This document shows, in pieces, positions 12,517-25,290 of a stretch of 64,000 nucleotides of DNA. The stretch is from Apteryx mantelli. Its lineage: Eukaryota; Chordata; Aves; Apterygiformes; Apterygidae. Within the stretch, counting starts at the first letter, position 1, and every line of letters begins with the position of its first letter. The notes below the pieces were generated by a model. That model saw only the letters and a program-made list of their open reading frames with translations, made no database searches and was not told where the DNA came from. The position numbers and the translations under genes are program-made. The stretch spans positions 123,165,415 through 123,229,414 of the forward strand of contig NC_089979.1 in NCBI RefSeq assembly GCF_036417845.1. Direction: 5' to 3'.

Positions 12517-15500
12517 CTGACTGTTCTTGTGCTGCTTCCTCTGACTTTTCATGTTTCTCCCATGTCATCTCATTAATACCTGGTCTTGTGTCTTAAAAAG
12601 CCAGCCTCTGGAGTCAGATATTATATGGGAATGGTTTCTTTTTGTGTGCTTGGGCTCTTTTTTTTTACATTTCTAGCCAGATGAAATGTCCTACTCTCCT
12701 CCCAAAATTGGAAGGCAAAGATGGCCCTCTGCTTTTCTACTGAAAATAAAATGCATTTTAATTGCATTAATTGCTGCTTGTGAATATATACATATGTTCT
12801 AAGGGCAAAACATGACATATTAAATAAACCTAAATATTTTGGAGGCCCAAGTTCTGACTGCTTGATACAGCCATCAGTGTAATGCTCTGTCTTCAGTGCT
12901 TTGCTGTCCCTCGCTGCTTTGTCCTAGTCTCCTGCTTTTATCCTAGAAAGCTCCAGCCTCCACATACCCAGTGCTTCACTCTTGCTTGCTGGTGCTGAAA
13001 ACCTCCTCTTGCGTCCTGCAAACTGGGACCATAGCTTATAAAATGCAGCAGAGGATTTCAAAGATGGACATCTCCATACCAGTCCACCCATTCTTGCCCA
13101 AAATAACTGAGGCATGTAGAGAGGGTGGCCATCGTAGAGGAAGGGCCGTCCTCCCGGACCACAAGGAGCCTGCTCCTGCCCGCAGTGAGTGCACCAGCCG
13201 TGGGCCAAGGGCTCCCACTGATTTCCCCCTTCTGCTGGGTCCGGCCGTGGCTGAGGTCCCCACGGAGCCGCCTTTTCCCCCGGAGGCCTCGTCCCCGCTC
13301 TCATGCCCACGGAAAGGCAGCCCTCTGCTTCTGGCTTTCACTGCAGACCAGCGAGAGCTGCCAGGAGAGTTACCAAGAAAGGTTACAGTGGCTGCGATAG
13401 CGCAATAGCCAGAGCCCAGCCGCAGTGGCCCACCACAGCCCTCCTCTTCTGGGGAAAAACATGCAGAAACGGCAGCCCCATACCACCAGGAGGGAAACGG
13501 TGCTGGGTGTAAAGGCAGAGTCTGCTGAAAGGGGAAAAAAACTTACTTTGCTCAGTCTGGAGATTACATCGCACCGTCTGTATTTTAAGACCTGGACACC
13601 AAGCCATACTCACACCTGTAGAAAAGCTCGTGTTTCTTGGTAGCACTGGCACCTTCTAGGGGAAAGGAGAGGAAATGTGAGAAATAAATAAATAACCAAC
13701 ATGTTAACACCAATTAACGCGTGTGCCTGCCCCAAGGGACATGCACGCAGTGTGCTTCGTGTGCGCTGCAGAGGCCTGACACTGTGCTCAGCATAGCCGG
13801 CCTCTCTACTGCTGCGGCCGCTCGTCACGGCATCCTCAGGCTGTATCCGAAGAGGTGCAGTGTGAGCTGCATCACAGAAACTGCATTCCGAATTCAACCT
13901 AATTCCACAGAGTTGCCCCCTTCTTCTTCCACCATTTATGCTAAAGCTGAACGGAGTTCTGCATATGATGTTTATAATGAAAAGGAGTAAATGTAAATGG
14001 TATTGCCTATAAGAGGAGGAGGTGGAAAAGCAAGAATGAAAAGCAACAAAGAAGCTGGGAAGCTCGAACTGAATTTGTGGCTGAGGAGCATAGGATTGGC
14101 TTGTTCTGCTTTTCAGCTGAACACTTTTTAAAAAATAATATGTAGTTGGTATTTGTTTAAAATCCAAAATGTTAATACTACCAAGTCCTTCTGAAAGAGA
14201 GTGTATTCCAAATAATACCCCCTTTTTTTTTACACAAGAGGAAATATCTACTAAACAGGAGTATTCTCTGCTTAAAATGTTGACTGTCTAAAAGCCTTAG
14301 TTCTGCGTTTTTCTGCTTCCATACATTTAAAATCTATCGTGGGCATGTGCCTTCTTCTATAATGACACGTGGAAAACTCAGTGCATGTCACTTTGCTGCA
14401 TATTTGCTTCATCCCTGAAACCAGGATCCACCATCCGAGGTGGGAGTTTCCTCAGGCTGCTTTAAAGACACTAGCGTAGCAAATGAGTCAAAGAGGAGTC
14501 TTAAAAATTACAGCCGAGCCCTTGCACGAGAAAGCTTCCCTGGCTCCGCTGGGATTTGCTGTGAGCATGGACAGACAGTTTTCAGAGGGAGGCTGTGTCA
14601 GTGCAGCAGACAGCCTGCTGTGGTGCCCTGAGACCGGGCTCATCAAGCGCGACATGCTTCTGGGCCATGGGTGCCTTCAAATCTGTGACACCTCCCCAGG
14701 CAGCAGCTCCTCCTGCCCCACGTCCAAAATCATGGCAAACCTCTGGGGCAGGGGCCCTCCTCCACGTTTAGTAAGGCGTTTGCCCGAAAAGATGCAACAG
14801 ATCAACAGACTACAAAAAAGGGAGCCTTTTCCTGAGCTGTATTTTTTGTCATCGGCACTTCTGTAGCACTCATCAAAATAGCAGACTAGGGCTGATTTAA
14901 CATTTGTCCAGGCCTGGGGGTGAGTGGGGACTTGTGAGATGCCTGATTCAGCAAAGGACATCAGGATGTAATTAAGTCCCAGGTAGCCTCAATTAAGCAT
15001 TGATTTCCCTATGCTTCCTCTCCCTGAGCCTGTATATGGGGGAGCTGGTGGTGGTGGTGTGATGCCTGCAAGGGGCTGGAGGGGAAAATGCTTGGGGTGA
15101 AGTTCTATAGGGCCACAGGGACCAGCTGTCAGCAGTAACTGTAAAATCCTTGCTGGTGCCTGGGGCCCTGGAGGGAGGCAGTGCTGGGTGAGGGCGCCTG
15201 AGCCCGGGGGGGATGTATGGTGCAGGGAGCTCCTCCTTTGGGGCTGGTAAAATCCCACAGGGAGCACCCAGGCCTTTCGTGGCTGTGTATGGGCTGGGGA
15301 CATTGGGGGGTTGGTGGGTGATAAGTGCATTGGAGATGTTTTTCCCTTAGCCTTTCTTTGAAGGCCCTTACTCAGCATGTCCTTAAATTTGGTGCTTGTG
15401 TGTGTGCATATGTGTGTGCATGCATCCAGCCTGCCGCTCTTGGCTCTCCTGATTTCAGGCTAGCAGGAGTCATATCAGCACAGCCCTGGCTCTGAGGATA

Positions 15501-18500
15501 ACTGGCTCCTAAAGCAAAGAGCCTGTCGAAAGTGTGTCAGTGTATAATTACCTGGTTAAGGGGGAAAACACTTGTTTGGAGTGAAAGGATGGCCATTTTT
15601 ACTTTTCCTGCAATGTCAGAAATGCTGTGCTGTTCTTCCAGTTCTTGTGATTATTTCTGAAAGGTTGTTCATGATACTATTAGGTTTCTACCTTCTGAAG
15701 CCTGTAAGTAGGTAGCCTGTTGCACAATGCTAGTAAAATAATTTATATATTCCTGTTCACCCCCTTTCTTGCTCTCTTTAGTCCTCAGTGGGATAACTGG
15801 AAGATGGAGACAAGTTTTGCTTGACCATCTTCTCCAAAACATCCTATTTCACCTAAAGGAGGAAATGTGGGGCAAAGTTATGAGACTGCAGGTTTCATGC
15901 GTCCATGCCCCATTGACCTGAGCTTTGTGAAAGGGGACCTGTTGATTCTTCATCCATCCTGATCAATGCCTGCTAGAACTATAAATGTTAATGCATTTTT
16001 TTTTATTTCAACTTCTGGCAAATCAGAAATAAAACCATTCAGTGACAGACCACATGCGCCCCTAAGCACTCCATGCACCCAGAGGCAGCGGTAAGAAGTG
16101 CTGGGAAATGCGGGCTGCTGCATCTGAGGATCATGGTTGTGCTGAGCCGAATCTCCTTGTCAGGAAGGGCGAGACCTCAGGGCTGCAGGACCCATGTCTC
16201 AGGTGCCCAGACCAATTTTTCATGCATCCTTGAACAAACTTGCTCATTCCCAGTGTCATGATGGTTTGCTGGCTTAGCATGTCCTGTGATAGCAGCCCCA
16301 TGACACTGCTTAGTGGGAAATGATGTTTTTGTGACTCCTATGGAGCGAGCGGGGAGTTATCACAAACTCTCCTTCAGACCAGTGCCAGGGCCATCAGCAA
16401 GGCGGTGTCTTGTTGGCTGCATGACTGCCAAGCCCATGGGGCTGGGTTGGCACCAGGAGTCATGGGATTATCAAGTGTCTGGTCTTAAGCTGTGAATGGA
16501 TACAAGCATAAATCGTGACTTCTCCTAAAAGTTACTAAGGACTTTTCCCAATAGTCTGTTTGCTTATGAAATTAAAACCTCGCTCTATGTCCTACTGAAT
16601 GGAGCATCTTGCCTAGCTTGGCTGCAGATACTGAGCCGATGTGAGGAGTCCAGACCTAACCTTGTGGCGCTTGGTGTGATCTTCCTGGCAGACAAAGAGC
16701 CATATGGGTGAGCCGAATGCTGGATGTTTTTCTCAAGGTTTTTCCACAGCATTGGCTGGCCTTGTGCAGACCCTTGAGGCTACCTACAGGCAGCAGCAAT
16801 AGCCTTGCACAGCATATGGCAAGGGAATAAGAAAATGGCAGTGTGGTGTGGTGGATTCGAGTGTACAAAGCAGAGGTCTGTGGCACACGCTGATATAAAC
16901 CCTGTGTCAGGGCTGCTGACAAATCCAGCAGAAGTTCCCCATGCCTCTGGCCCATCTGCTTCAAATTTGTGCTCTGAGTAGCACAATTGCACACAGAGAG
17001 GGTCTGTGGCCTGAGCGACAAATTGACTCAGCGTATCCTGTCGCTCAGCCCAGGGCCTCTACCAAGAGGTTTTCCTACCTCCCCTTATTCTTCCAGTGAA
17101 ACCACGTGAGTGCTGGAAATGAAAACTTTCCAGGAGAAGCCTGGTTTAGATAAGACTGAAAAAGCTGATGGTGCAGTTTAAGGGATAAATTGCACTGGCT
17201 AAAGGAGAATCGGGTGCACTTGGAAAGACTGGATTGTTGTGAAAAACACTGATTCCTCATGGCATTTTGGCACAAACTCCTTAAGCTCCAGCAGCTTCCC
17301 AAACTATTAGTTTTGCATCAGCTGTCCTTGAGAAACTTCATATTTCAGCAGCTGAGTGGTGCTGCACAGTGTGGCAGTTGCTGTGGCAGATGGAGTTAAG
17401 TAGTTGGTCTGTCGTAACCGTGATTTTCAGACTCTTACTACCTCCAACACTTCAAGCTGGGGCTTGGGTCAGGAGCTATCAGCCGGGGTGCCATTTTCCT
17501 ACTGAACTGTTTGCAATTGTAGAACAGCAGATTAAAAGCAATGCCCTGGGGCCAGAGGCTTGTCTTCCTAGGTTGCGTCTGCACTAAGAACATATGCCAG
17601 CTGAATTCCTCCTGGTTTTGTAATCACTCCACTTAGGTGAGTGCTGATGCCTCTGTGTGTGTGGCTTTACCTATAGTAAAGATGAAGTTTGGTTATTCCC
17701 AGTCCCTGGCTAGATTGCTTTTCTCCCGGAGGGGTGTTTGAAGCATGTCTATGGGCAGTGATGAAACAGCGATACCTGCATACCCAGTCTGCCCATGTCT
17801 CCGTACCCTCCTGAAGGCAATTCAGCCTTCTCATGTACACACACCCTTGCTTAGCAAATTAAATGTGGCTTGGTGACAGTTTGTTCCTCTCGTTGGAACA
17901 GAGGAATTGGGCAAAGGTTACACAGTGAACTGTGTTTAAGAGGAAGGGAGAAACCAAAGAGAAATAAACACTTTGTATCAGAGTGACTCTTTCCAACACT
18001 TGATGGAGAAGTGATACCTCTGAAATCTGCAGCTCTTGTTTCTGCTGCTTTGCCATTTCACTTAGATATGAGGGACTCTCTTCCAGTCTGCAGAAGTGGA
18101 ATTATCTCCCCTAACGTTGGGCACCTACAGAACAGCACTAGTTACCTGAGACCCTATAAGCAGTGGAGGAATCTGCTCTTTCCAGATAGGATTCATCAGG
18201 ACTTGCAAATTTTGCTAAAATTGCCAGCAAGAGCAGGGTCAGTCATGCTGTGTCTTTTTGACACGGACATGTTTGTAATTCACAATGCAGCAAACTGATG
18301 CCTCCAAGATGTGTTCAATCCAGCAACACAGACCTAACACTTTTAATTACACTTTGGTGTATGCTGCTGAATTATCAGGAAAACTTATTGTCTGGGCATT
18401 CTCAGAAAGTGCAGAATATCTTCCAAGGAAGATGGCAGACATCTGCCTTCCTGAGCTGTTCAAAGTGAACCAGGGGAGGGAAGAAAAATGGCCGTGGTGG

Positions 18501-19239
18501 GACAGATCTGATGTGTCTCCTCATTCCAAACCTCTCCCTAGCAACAGCAAGTTGCAGATCTTTAAAGATAGTTGAGAAACTGCATAACTATAAGGTGGTC
18601 TTGTGTTTCAGCAAATCTGTAAGCTGCAGGGGGGGGAAATCATATGAGATCTGTTCTAATTCTTATTTTTGTGATGCATGAATGAGATTTTTTTTTTTTT
18701 TGTCTCAAATCCATGACTTATTTAGCCGCTAAATGGGCTTTTTCAGCAAGATGGCATTATCACAGTAGCCAGATCTTCTACGGGGTTTTCCATGTGCCTG
18801 CTACAAAAGGGCAGCCTGCCAGCCACCTGAATCCAGCCAGGAAGCCTACGAATTACCACTCGAGAAGTCGCACTAACTCTAGTTTCCTAGTGGTTACATT
18901 AATGGTTGCAACATTGACCACAGGGTGAACGGCACATCTTCCTCTGTGGTGTGAAAGTCTGGTTACACTGGACCTTGGCCAGTGGTGCCGGAGGGGTGCT
19001 GCGATCCCCAGGAAACCCCGGGAAGCTTCAGCTTTGGCAGGAGCAGAGGTTGGGCCATGATGTACTTTTTTTTTTTTTAAGTTCCCCCCTTCAGTGATAT
19101 ACAGGCAGGTAGGGAGACCAAGTGACTCTTGCTGCTGTCAGCATGGGGGTTGTACCCGCTATTTGGTGGACTGGTTTTGTATAAAATGGTCTTCGGGCAG
19201 CCTGTCAGTGCTCTCCCGCACAAGCGGGGGGTGACCACT
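12517..19239. other. Intergenic DNA, no gene recognised
   Basis: Mostly unique sequence without recognisable coding segments or RNA genes. A GC-rich patch with moderate CpG density lies at about 13110-13330, and the open frames there on both strands carry no domain. A short TG/CA-rich run lies at about 15396-15426, and T runs occur near 18690 and 19068. Confidence 0.5.
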
Positions 19240-19650
19240 TTGCAAAAAATGCTCCGTTTCGGCCCCATCCTTGGGAACGGTCGCAGTGCCCTCAGGACGC
19301 CGCGGGCGCCCCTCCGCGTCGGCCGCCTGCTCCCGCGCCCCGTCCGCGGGTCAAGGGCAGGAGGCGGCTGCCCCGCGGGGCCGGGGGCTGTAAGCCACAC
19401 CGGCGACCGCCTGCTCGCTTCAGCTTGCGGAGCTGGTGGCAGGAGAGAAAGGGCGAAGTCAGGGCAGCCTAATCCCACATTAAAGTCCTCGCTAATTCTC
19501 CACTTCCTGCGGACACCTGAGACGCGGGGCGGGCGCACGGGGGCCGGCGGCTGCGCTCCCAGTTGGCTCCAACAGCTGCGGGGATCGGCCGTCGTCGTCC
19601 CTGGCGAGGTACCGCTTGTGTGTGACGGGCCCCGCCGGGCTGGATTTCGT
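19240..19650. promoter_or_regulatory. Orphan CpG island about 25 kb upstream of TRIM71
   Basis: A sharply bounded GC-rich block in AT-richer surroundings. By hand I count about 8, 9, 6, 9 and 7 CpGs in the 60-base blocks beginning at 19261, 19321, 19381, 19501 and 19561, far above the flanks. CpG density like this in a vertebrate genome normally marks an unmethylated promoter or a strong developmental enhancer. A perfect splice donor follows on the + strand (19860-19868). Both strands contain long open frames, but they are rich in P, R, G and S with no domain, so I read them as a composition effect. No known gene is expected here, and the transcript, if any, is unidentified. Confidence 0.6.
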
Positions 19651-19859
19651 CTCCTCGGGAGCCACCCCAGATGAAGGGAGGGATACAGCCTTCTGGGCAA
19701 AAAGAAGGGCGATATTTTGAATAAATATCCCTCCTTCGTGCCAGGTGGGAGACTCTAAATCTGTTTCCCTCCGCTAGCTTTGCTTGGGAGGAGGCAGAAG
19801 TGGTTATAGGGGGCACAGCCCCTATGCTAGGGGTCAGGAGAAACACCCATGGAAGGAGG

Positions 19860-19868
19860 CAGGTAAGT
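19860..19868 (+). other. Perfect consensus 5' splice site
   Basis: CAG|GTAAGT, the full vertebrate donor consensus, with the exon side ending at 19862. It lies about 210 bp downstream of the CpG island, the distance expected for a first exon. One donor match alone can occur by chance; its position gives it weight. Whether it is used cannot be decided from sequence. Confidence 0.4.
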
Positions 19869-20105
19869 CCTGTCCCACGCGGGACCTGGAGCGGGGCGTA
19901 TTTTCAGCAGTTAATCCGGAGATTCTTTCCCTGGTTTCTGCCAATGGCAAGGGAAACTGTTGAGACCATGAAACAATGAGATAAAGAAGCTCAAAGTCAA
20001 TTTTAAATGAGTGATTACAAAGTAGAAATGATTTGTGGGTCACTGTTTTCTAGCTTTAGATCCCAGTAATGTGGGGACACACATACCCAGATCAAAAATA
20101 CCACT

Positions 20106-20170
20106 AATATGAATTGATTGGAAAAAAAATCAAACCAATATGAATTGATCGGGAAAAAAAATCAAACTGA
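20106..20170. repeat. Tandem duplication, period 31, two copies
   Basis: Two adjacent copies of a 31-base unit beginning AATATGAATTGAT, followed by an A8 run and TCAAAC. The copies differ at a few positions (GATTGG versus GATCGGG at the junction with the A run). It is a local duplication with no sign of a mobile element. Confidence 0.85.
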
Positions 20171-20719
20171 TACAAACCTACAAAGGAGAAAAGTTATAAT
20201 AATAATAAAGTGCTTTGCATTTCCCTGTCTTCTTGGGTTGTTAGACCTACTGAGGCTAAAGCAACTTTCAAAGTGCTTAAACAAATCAAAGGACTACAAA
20301 TAACACAAAATGATTGACTCATCCAACTGTATATTCACAGGTAATGCTTACTTTTTAAAATATTAGGATCAAGACTGGATTTTTAAAATCCTTGCTATGT
20401 TGTTTAAGTACACCATAGATTGTGGTTAGTATATATATCTATATATTTCATCAACTTTGTTTTCTACCTTTTGCATTGATTTCTTTTTTTCTTTTTTTTC
20501 CTATTTTTATTTTCTGCTGCTTGGAGAATGAAACCAGGCAGCCCAAACATGCTTTCTAGTTCTTCTGTCCTAGCACAAGGCAGCTGGGCCAGTCTTCCCT
20601 AGTGCATGAAGATGTAGTCAGGGGCTTTGATCAGTCCAAGGGGCAGGCGTTGGCATTTCAGCCTAGAAGACCCTTGTGAAGGGCAAGGAGCCGCGAGCAG
20701 AGTTTTAGCGTGACTCTCA

Positions 20720-20895
20720 TAAGCTTTGATACCTGGCTCGAGTGCAGAGTTGCTGAGTGTCCTTGGCGAGATCGCATACAAAGTCCTGGGCCACAGTTCC
20801 CCATCTGTGAAATGGGGATAATGTTTCTGACGCTCTCATGGCTATTGGGAGGATAATGACTAATAATGGTCATGAGAAGCTCAACCGTTGCAGAG
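20720..20895 (+). repeat. MIR-type SINE
   Basis: A clear MIR core in + orientation: TGCAGAGTTGCTGAGTGTCC, then GGGCCACAGTTCCCCATCTG, then GAAATGGGGATAATG, then GGGAGGATAATGA. This matches the family order (TGTGACCTTGGGC-like, CAGTTTCCTCATCTG-like, AAAATGGGGATAAT-like, GAGGATTAAATGA-like). The 5' tRNA-like part is only weakly visible. It is an ancient insertion, so divergence is expected. The 5' boundary is approximate. Confidence 0.78.
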
Positions 20896-23617
20896 ATGTG
20901 GCCTTTATAAGGGCTGCTGTCTCTCTCTTGAGAGAAAAGGCTTAAATAAAATCAGCTGTCTCCACTGGTATTAAATGTTATTGCCATTTGTCTTTTGGCT
21001 GACTTGGTGTAATCTTTCTCCTTTTAGAACTAAAATTGCATTTTAAAGCTCTAAACTGAAATTTGACCTTCACAGCTTGGCCAGACTCCTTGAAAATATG
21101 GGTTAGAGCTTGCATTTGATTTTCTTCTCACCCTCCTAGCCACGACTGGATTTAAAAACACAAATACCAGCCATGAACATTCAAGTAAAAAGAACTCTGG
21201 AGTCCGAGGTAAAATGGAACTGTTATTTGGAAGCTGTACTACAAACTGCTGGTTACCCTGTTTCAGAGTAATAAAACACAGATAGTTTTAGTCAAGAAGT
21301 TAAATTAGTTCATGAGTTGCTGGCCTGATACAGCTAGCTTCCTACCCCTGACTGCTATTCCAGACTGCAGCTTAATACAACCGTTTATGTGAAGATGTCC
21401 TATTGGGATAACGCAGTGAATCCAGCCAATGTTGTGGAGATGAACGCCTTTATTCTTCTTGAAATAAAAACGGTGTCATGGGATCTTTCATCCCTCCCTG
21501 CAGACAGAAGCTTGATTTTAAAATGTCATCTGAGGGATCACATCACTAGAAGTACATATTACTTCCTAACTCAGTGCTCGGGTGTTGACAGAACGCAATA
21601 AAGTGTCCTCAGCCGTGACGTGCCGCTAGATGTGGTGTCCCTGAGGCAGATATAACGCTCAGCACCCAGGCGTCTGCGGTGCAGCACCAGAGAAGTGGGC
21701 TCTGCACCCCCTCCACCAGCATGGCAGGATTGTGCCCCTTTGCTGGAGAGATTTTTCTACTTTATTTGAGATAAATATTGTTTCGTAAGGAGCTAATGAA
21801 CTTGAAACTTCCCCACTGCAGCATTTATTCAGCTTGGCTTTTGACAGTGTAATTTGGTTTTTCCCCTTACACAATGCTATTTTTCAGACACACAGTATTT
21901 CAAGTGTAAAGTTCCTTGTTAAGCAGAAAGTTCCCCATAATTTATCTATTATTTAAACCGTCTCTTGAAATATGTTTGCTTAATGGTGTTAGCAACCTCC
22001 AGCACTGGGCTCCCCATTTAGCAAATTCAGCATCACGTACCCTAGGAGCAGAGTCTGCTTGGTCCTGCCCTTTACAGAGAAATGTGGGGCAGCAGGTGCC
22101 ACCACTGCCTTCATCCAGCCCTGGTGGCATGGCGGTGGCAGGACTGTCTCTCCAGGGCTCCCGTCCAAGTCCCAGCCTCCTCTGCCCCCTTGCCGTGCCA
22201 GCACCTGGCGTACCTGAGCAACAGCGTTTAATCCTGCGTAGCACTGAGGAGCCTGAGCCTTTGCTCGGCTTCACCTGGTGATAGCAGTGGAGCCTCCTGT
22301 GGGCTTCAGGTTAACTGTGAGCCTGCAGCTGTGGCAATGCCATTGTTTAAGAAAAATCAAATGAAATGCTGAGACCAATGTAGTGTTGTTCATCCTTTCT
22401 GGGAGATCCTCCCTGGCTCATCCTTCTGCTCTACAGTAGCCATTTCTAACTAAGCTCTTCAGGTGCAGACCTTGCTGTCCTTGTTGTTGTGGGACACCCT
22501 CCCACGCATGTGGACCTGTGAGGGCAGAGACAGCATGCACTGGCAACGGCAAAGCACCAGCAGCATTTGGTGTCCCGGGGGCCTGGCATCGCTGCTTGAT
22601 GTCGCTCCAGTTGAGGAGATCTCTGCCTTGGGAGGGCAAGAAGACACATCCAGCCAGCAGGATGCCCATGGCTGCAGGATGGACCTCCAGGCAGTGGAAG
22701 GTGCAGGGAGATCTGGGCTGGCTCCTCACCCAGCAGAGACCTACAGAAATCTCCCGGGGTTGCTTGTTTTTGCTATGGCCTCCTGCAGTTTCTTGATGGG
22801 GAAGAGAAGCATTTCATGGTTAAGAAGAAGCTAAAAGGGGGTGCACAGGGAGTGAGAGGGGCTTAACTGGCCGGAATGGGGTTGCCCTGAGGAGAGCAGG
22901 TCTAGGATGGGTATCCAGAGCGGTGCCCCGAGGTGGACAGCCGCCCAGAGGTGGCCCGCTTCGATAATAAGCACTTGGAGATGAGAAGTGCTAAGTGCTG
23001 CTATTAGTGGTTTGAGACTTCCCTGTGTTTGGAAGACAGCCAGCTTGGAGGAATTAAGTGCATGGCCAGTTACGCTTGCAACAGTAGGGAAATTTTCCCT
23101 GAAGCTGCCAAAACACATTTTTTGAGCCTGGCTCAATTTCCTTCCCACCCCTGTCACTCGGTGTCTCTCGGAGAGGCAGGTGACACAGCACAGCTGGGAT
23201 GTTGCTTAACAAACACTTGGGCACAAGGTAGAAATAACTTTAGCCACAACACAGAAACCTCAGCTGCATTCAAGGCGTATAGCAGTCCTCCCCACGCACG
23301 CACCCTTCCTGGCGTTTTGCCCTAGGAGCCCATGGCTCTTAGAGCAAATCCCTTTCCTGCTCCTGCATCCATGCCCAATCTCTTTGAGGGAATTGGTGTG
23401 TTTAACACTACTCTTTTAGCACACGGCCTCGGGGACAGCTGTGCTCTGTGAAAACTCTCTCAGGTGACCTGCAGAGATGAGTTTTCATGACAATAAGGGA
23501 GCTGAATAAGAAACTTCCCCATAAAAAGTCAGGCTCTTTGCTGCTTTGCTGTCTTTACAAAGAAGGCAAGAAGTCAATAAAATAAGTGAACGGGCACATT
23601 TGTGAGACAGTGGATCT

Positions 23618-23644
23618 GGGGTGGGGGGGGGCGGGGCGGGAGGG
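23618..23644 (+). other. Predicted G-quadruplex motif
   Basis: A run of G tracts (GGGG, G9, GGGG, GGG, GGG) separated by single bases, more than the four tracts of three G needed for an intramolecular quadruplex on the + strand. The function is unknown and it is not next to a recognised promoter. Confidence 0.7.
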
Positions 23645-24297
23645 AAGCTGAGCCGAGTGGCAAGATGGCTCTTCATGTTATTACCATTGGAAAGGGCTTT
23701 TAATGTCATGGCAGTAGCTCCTCAAGCACATGAAATCGGGGTGGGGTTTGGTTCAGAATAAATGAAATCGCTGCATTCATAAGCCCTGGGCAGCACCACT
23801 GCTGAGTACTTCTGTAAGTGGGGAAACCCACCGGGCGGGGAGCAATAAACCTGCACATTTTTGTGCACCAAGGCTGCAGGGACACCTTTCCATCACCTGC
23901 CTGCTCCCGGGCAGCCTCAGTCGGCCCGTGGGAGCCACAGGGCAACTTTCACTCCGGGTCTGGTCCCCGAAACAGCTACGTGCAAAGCGTGCTGGCAGCA
24001 ACCAAGACTGCGGACTCTCCTCCACACTCCTACAACTGGTTTTGCTGAAACACAACCCTCATTTTAAATCAGCTGCAGTGAAATGGAAGGCTTTGAGAAA
24101 ACAAACTCCCTCCAAACATATCCTTAACTTCATTTCCTCTGATGGCTCTCCATGTTTCTGTGCTAGGTTTCATGGGTCACTTTTTGTATTTTTTTCTTCC
24201 TCTAATTTTAATTCTTGTCCCACCAGGGGTTGTTCTTTCATAGGATCCCAACCATGAATTCTCAGATGGCAACGAGAGTTGAGAAGGGAACTTGACT

Positions 24298-24346
24298 GTA
24301 TTCTCTCTTTCTTTTCTTTTTTCTTTTCTCTTTTTTTAATTTTTAA
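24298..24346 (+). repeat. Polypyrimidine tract
   Basis: About 49 bases almost entirely C and T, dominated by CTTTT-type units, ending in T runs. It is a simple-sequence tract. No acceptor-exon arrangement was recognised after it. Confidence 0.85.
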
Positions 24347-25290
24347 GCTGAGTCCTAATGTATCCCATATTTTATTCATTTAGGAGGATTATTTTACACC
24401 ACAAAGAAAAGTAGATTGTCTGGCTGGTCTGTAATCATGCTAAAAAGATTAGAAACAATAATAAATATAGGGGCTTTTTAAAATCTTTTTCCACCAAGCT
24501 CCACTTCTTTTGAAACACAGTCATTTGAACACTGTTTATTTATCGTGTTTTCAAAAACACAGTCGGATCATACTCATCTAACTTATCTTTTCTTTTCTTG
24601 CAAAGACAGCAATGCTCAATGCTCTAAATACAAGCTAGGGATCCTCTTGCCCTAGTTCAGCCAGGGTAACAAATGCAAAGCCTGACGTTGTTTCTTTTGG
24701 ATTTGTCTTCAGGATCAGACTGGCAGGAGGATCCTGAGCGACAGGTTGGCTCCCACTCTCCAGTTTTGGCTCGCCTTGCGAGGCCGGGCAGTCCGTGGGC
24801 TCCCAGGGCTGCTTTTCCTGTCTCAGGCGCTCGCCCAGCAGATACCACCAACACTTGCTGTGGGCTTCGGGGTCGATTTACGGGAATGTGCAGCCCATGG
24901 CTTGCTAGGCATCATTAACAGGGTCTTCAGGACTATAAGGCGATGGATTAAATGATTCCTTGCCAAAAATCCGTTCTCAGATGCAGTAGTCTCAACCTGG
25001 ATGCTCTGACAGGATCGGCAGCTCCACCAAAAGGCTCTTCCAAAATGCTCCTCTGAAGTGCTGGAGTCGGTGTTCAGCCGTACAGCCTTTCTTCGCAGCT
25101 CTCTCCTCCTCCTCTCTCTTGCTGGTTTCTCTCACGGTCAAGCCCCAGAGAGCTGCTGTCCCAGGCTTACAAGGACTCTCTCAGAATAAAGCAATGCAGA
25201 GAAATCCTGCTTTTCCATATTTGTAGTGACAAAAGAAAGGTCCAAAAGTGTGATGCGCTCTTCCCCCACTCCAACACAGCAGTAGTGAGC

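Larger units (their letters stand above)
20896..25290. other. Intergenic DNA, no gene recognised
   Basis: Unique sequence of mixed composition. It contains a G-rich quadruplex-type motif at 23618-23644 and a pyrimidine tract at about 24298-24346. No coding motif or RNA gene was recognised. Confidence 0.5.

Noticed and set aside
13610..14167. A 185-residue minus-strand frame
   Set aside because: No motif recognised, no family resemblance and no splice or promoter context; most likely chance.
19077..19700. Protein-coding frames of 181 and 207 residues across the CpG island
   Set aside because: They follow from the GC content; the translations are P/R/G/S-rich. The region is better explained as a promoter island.
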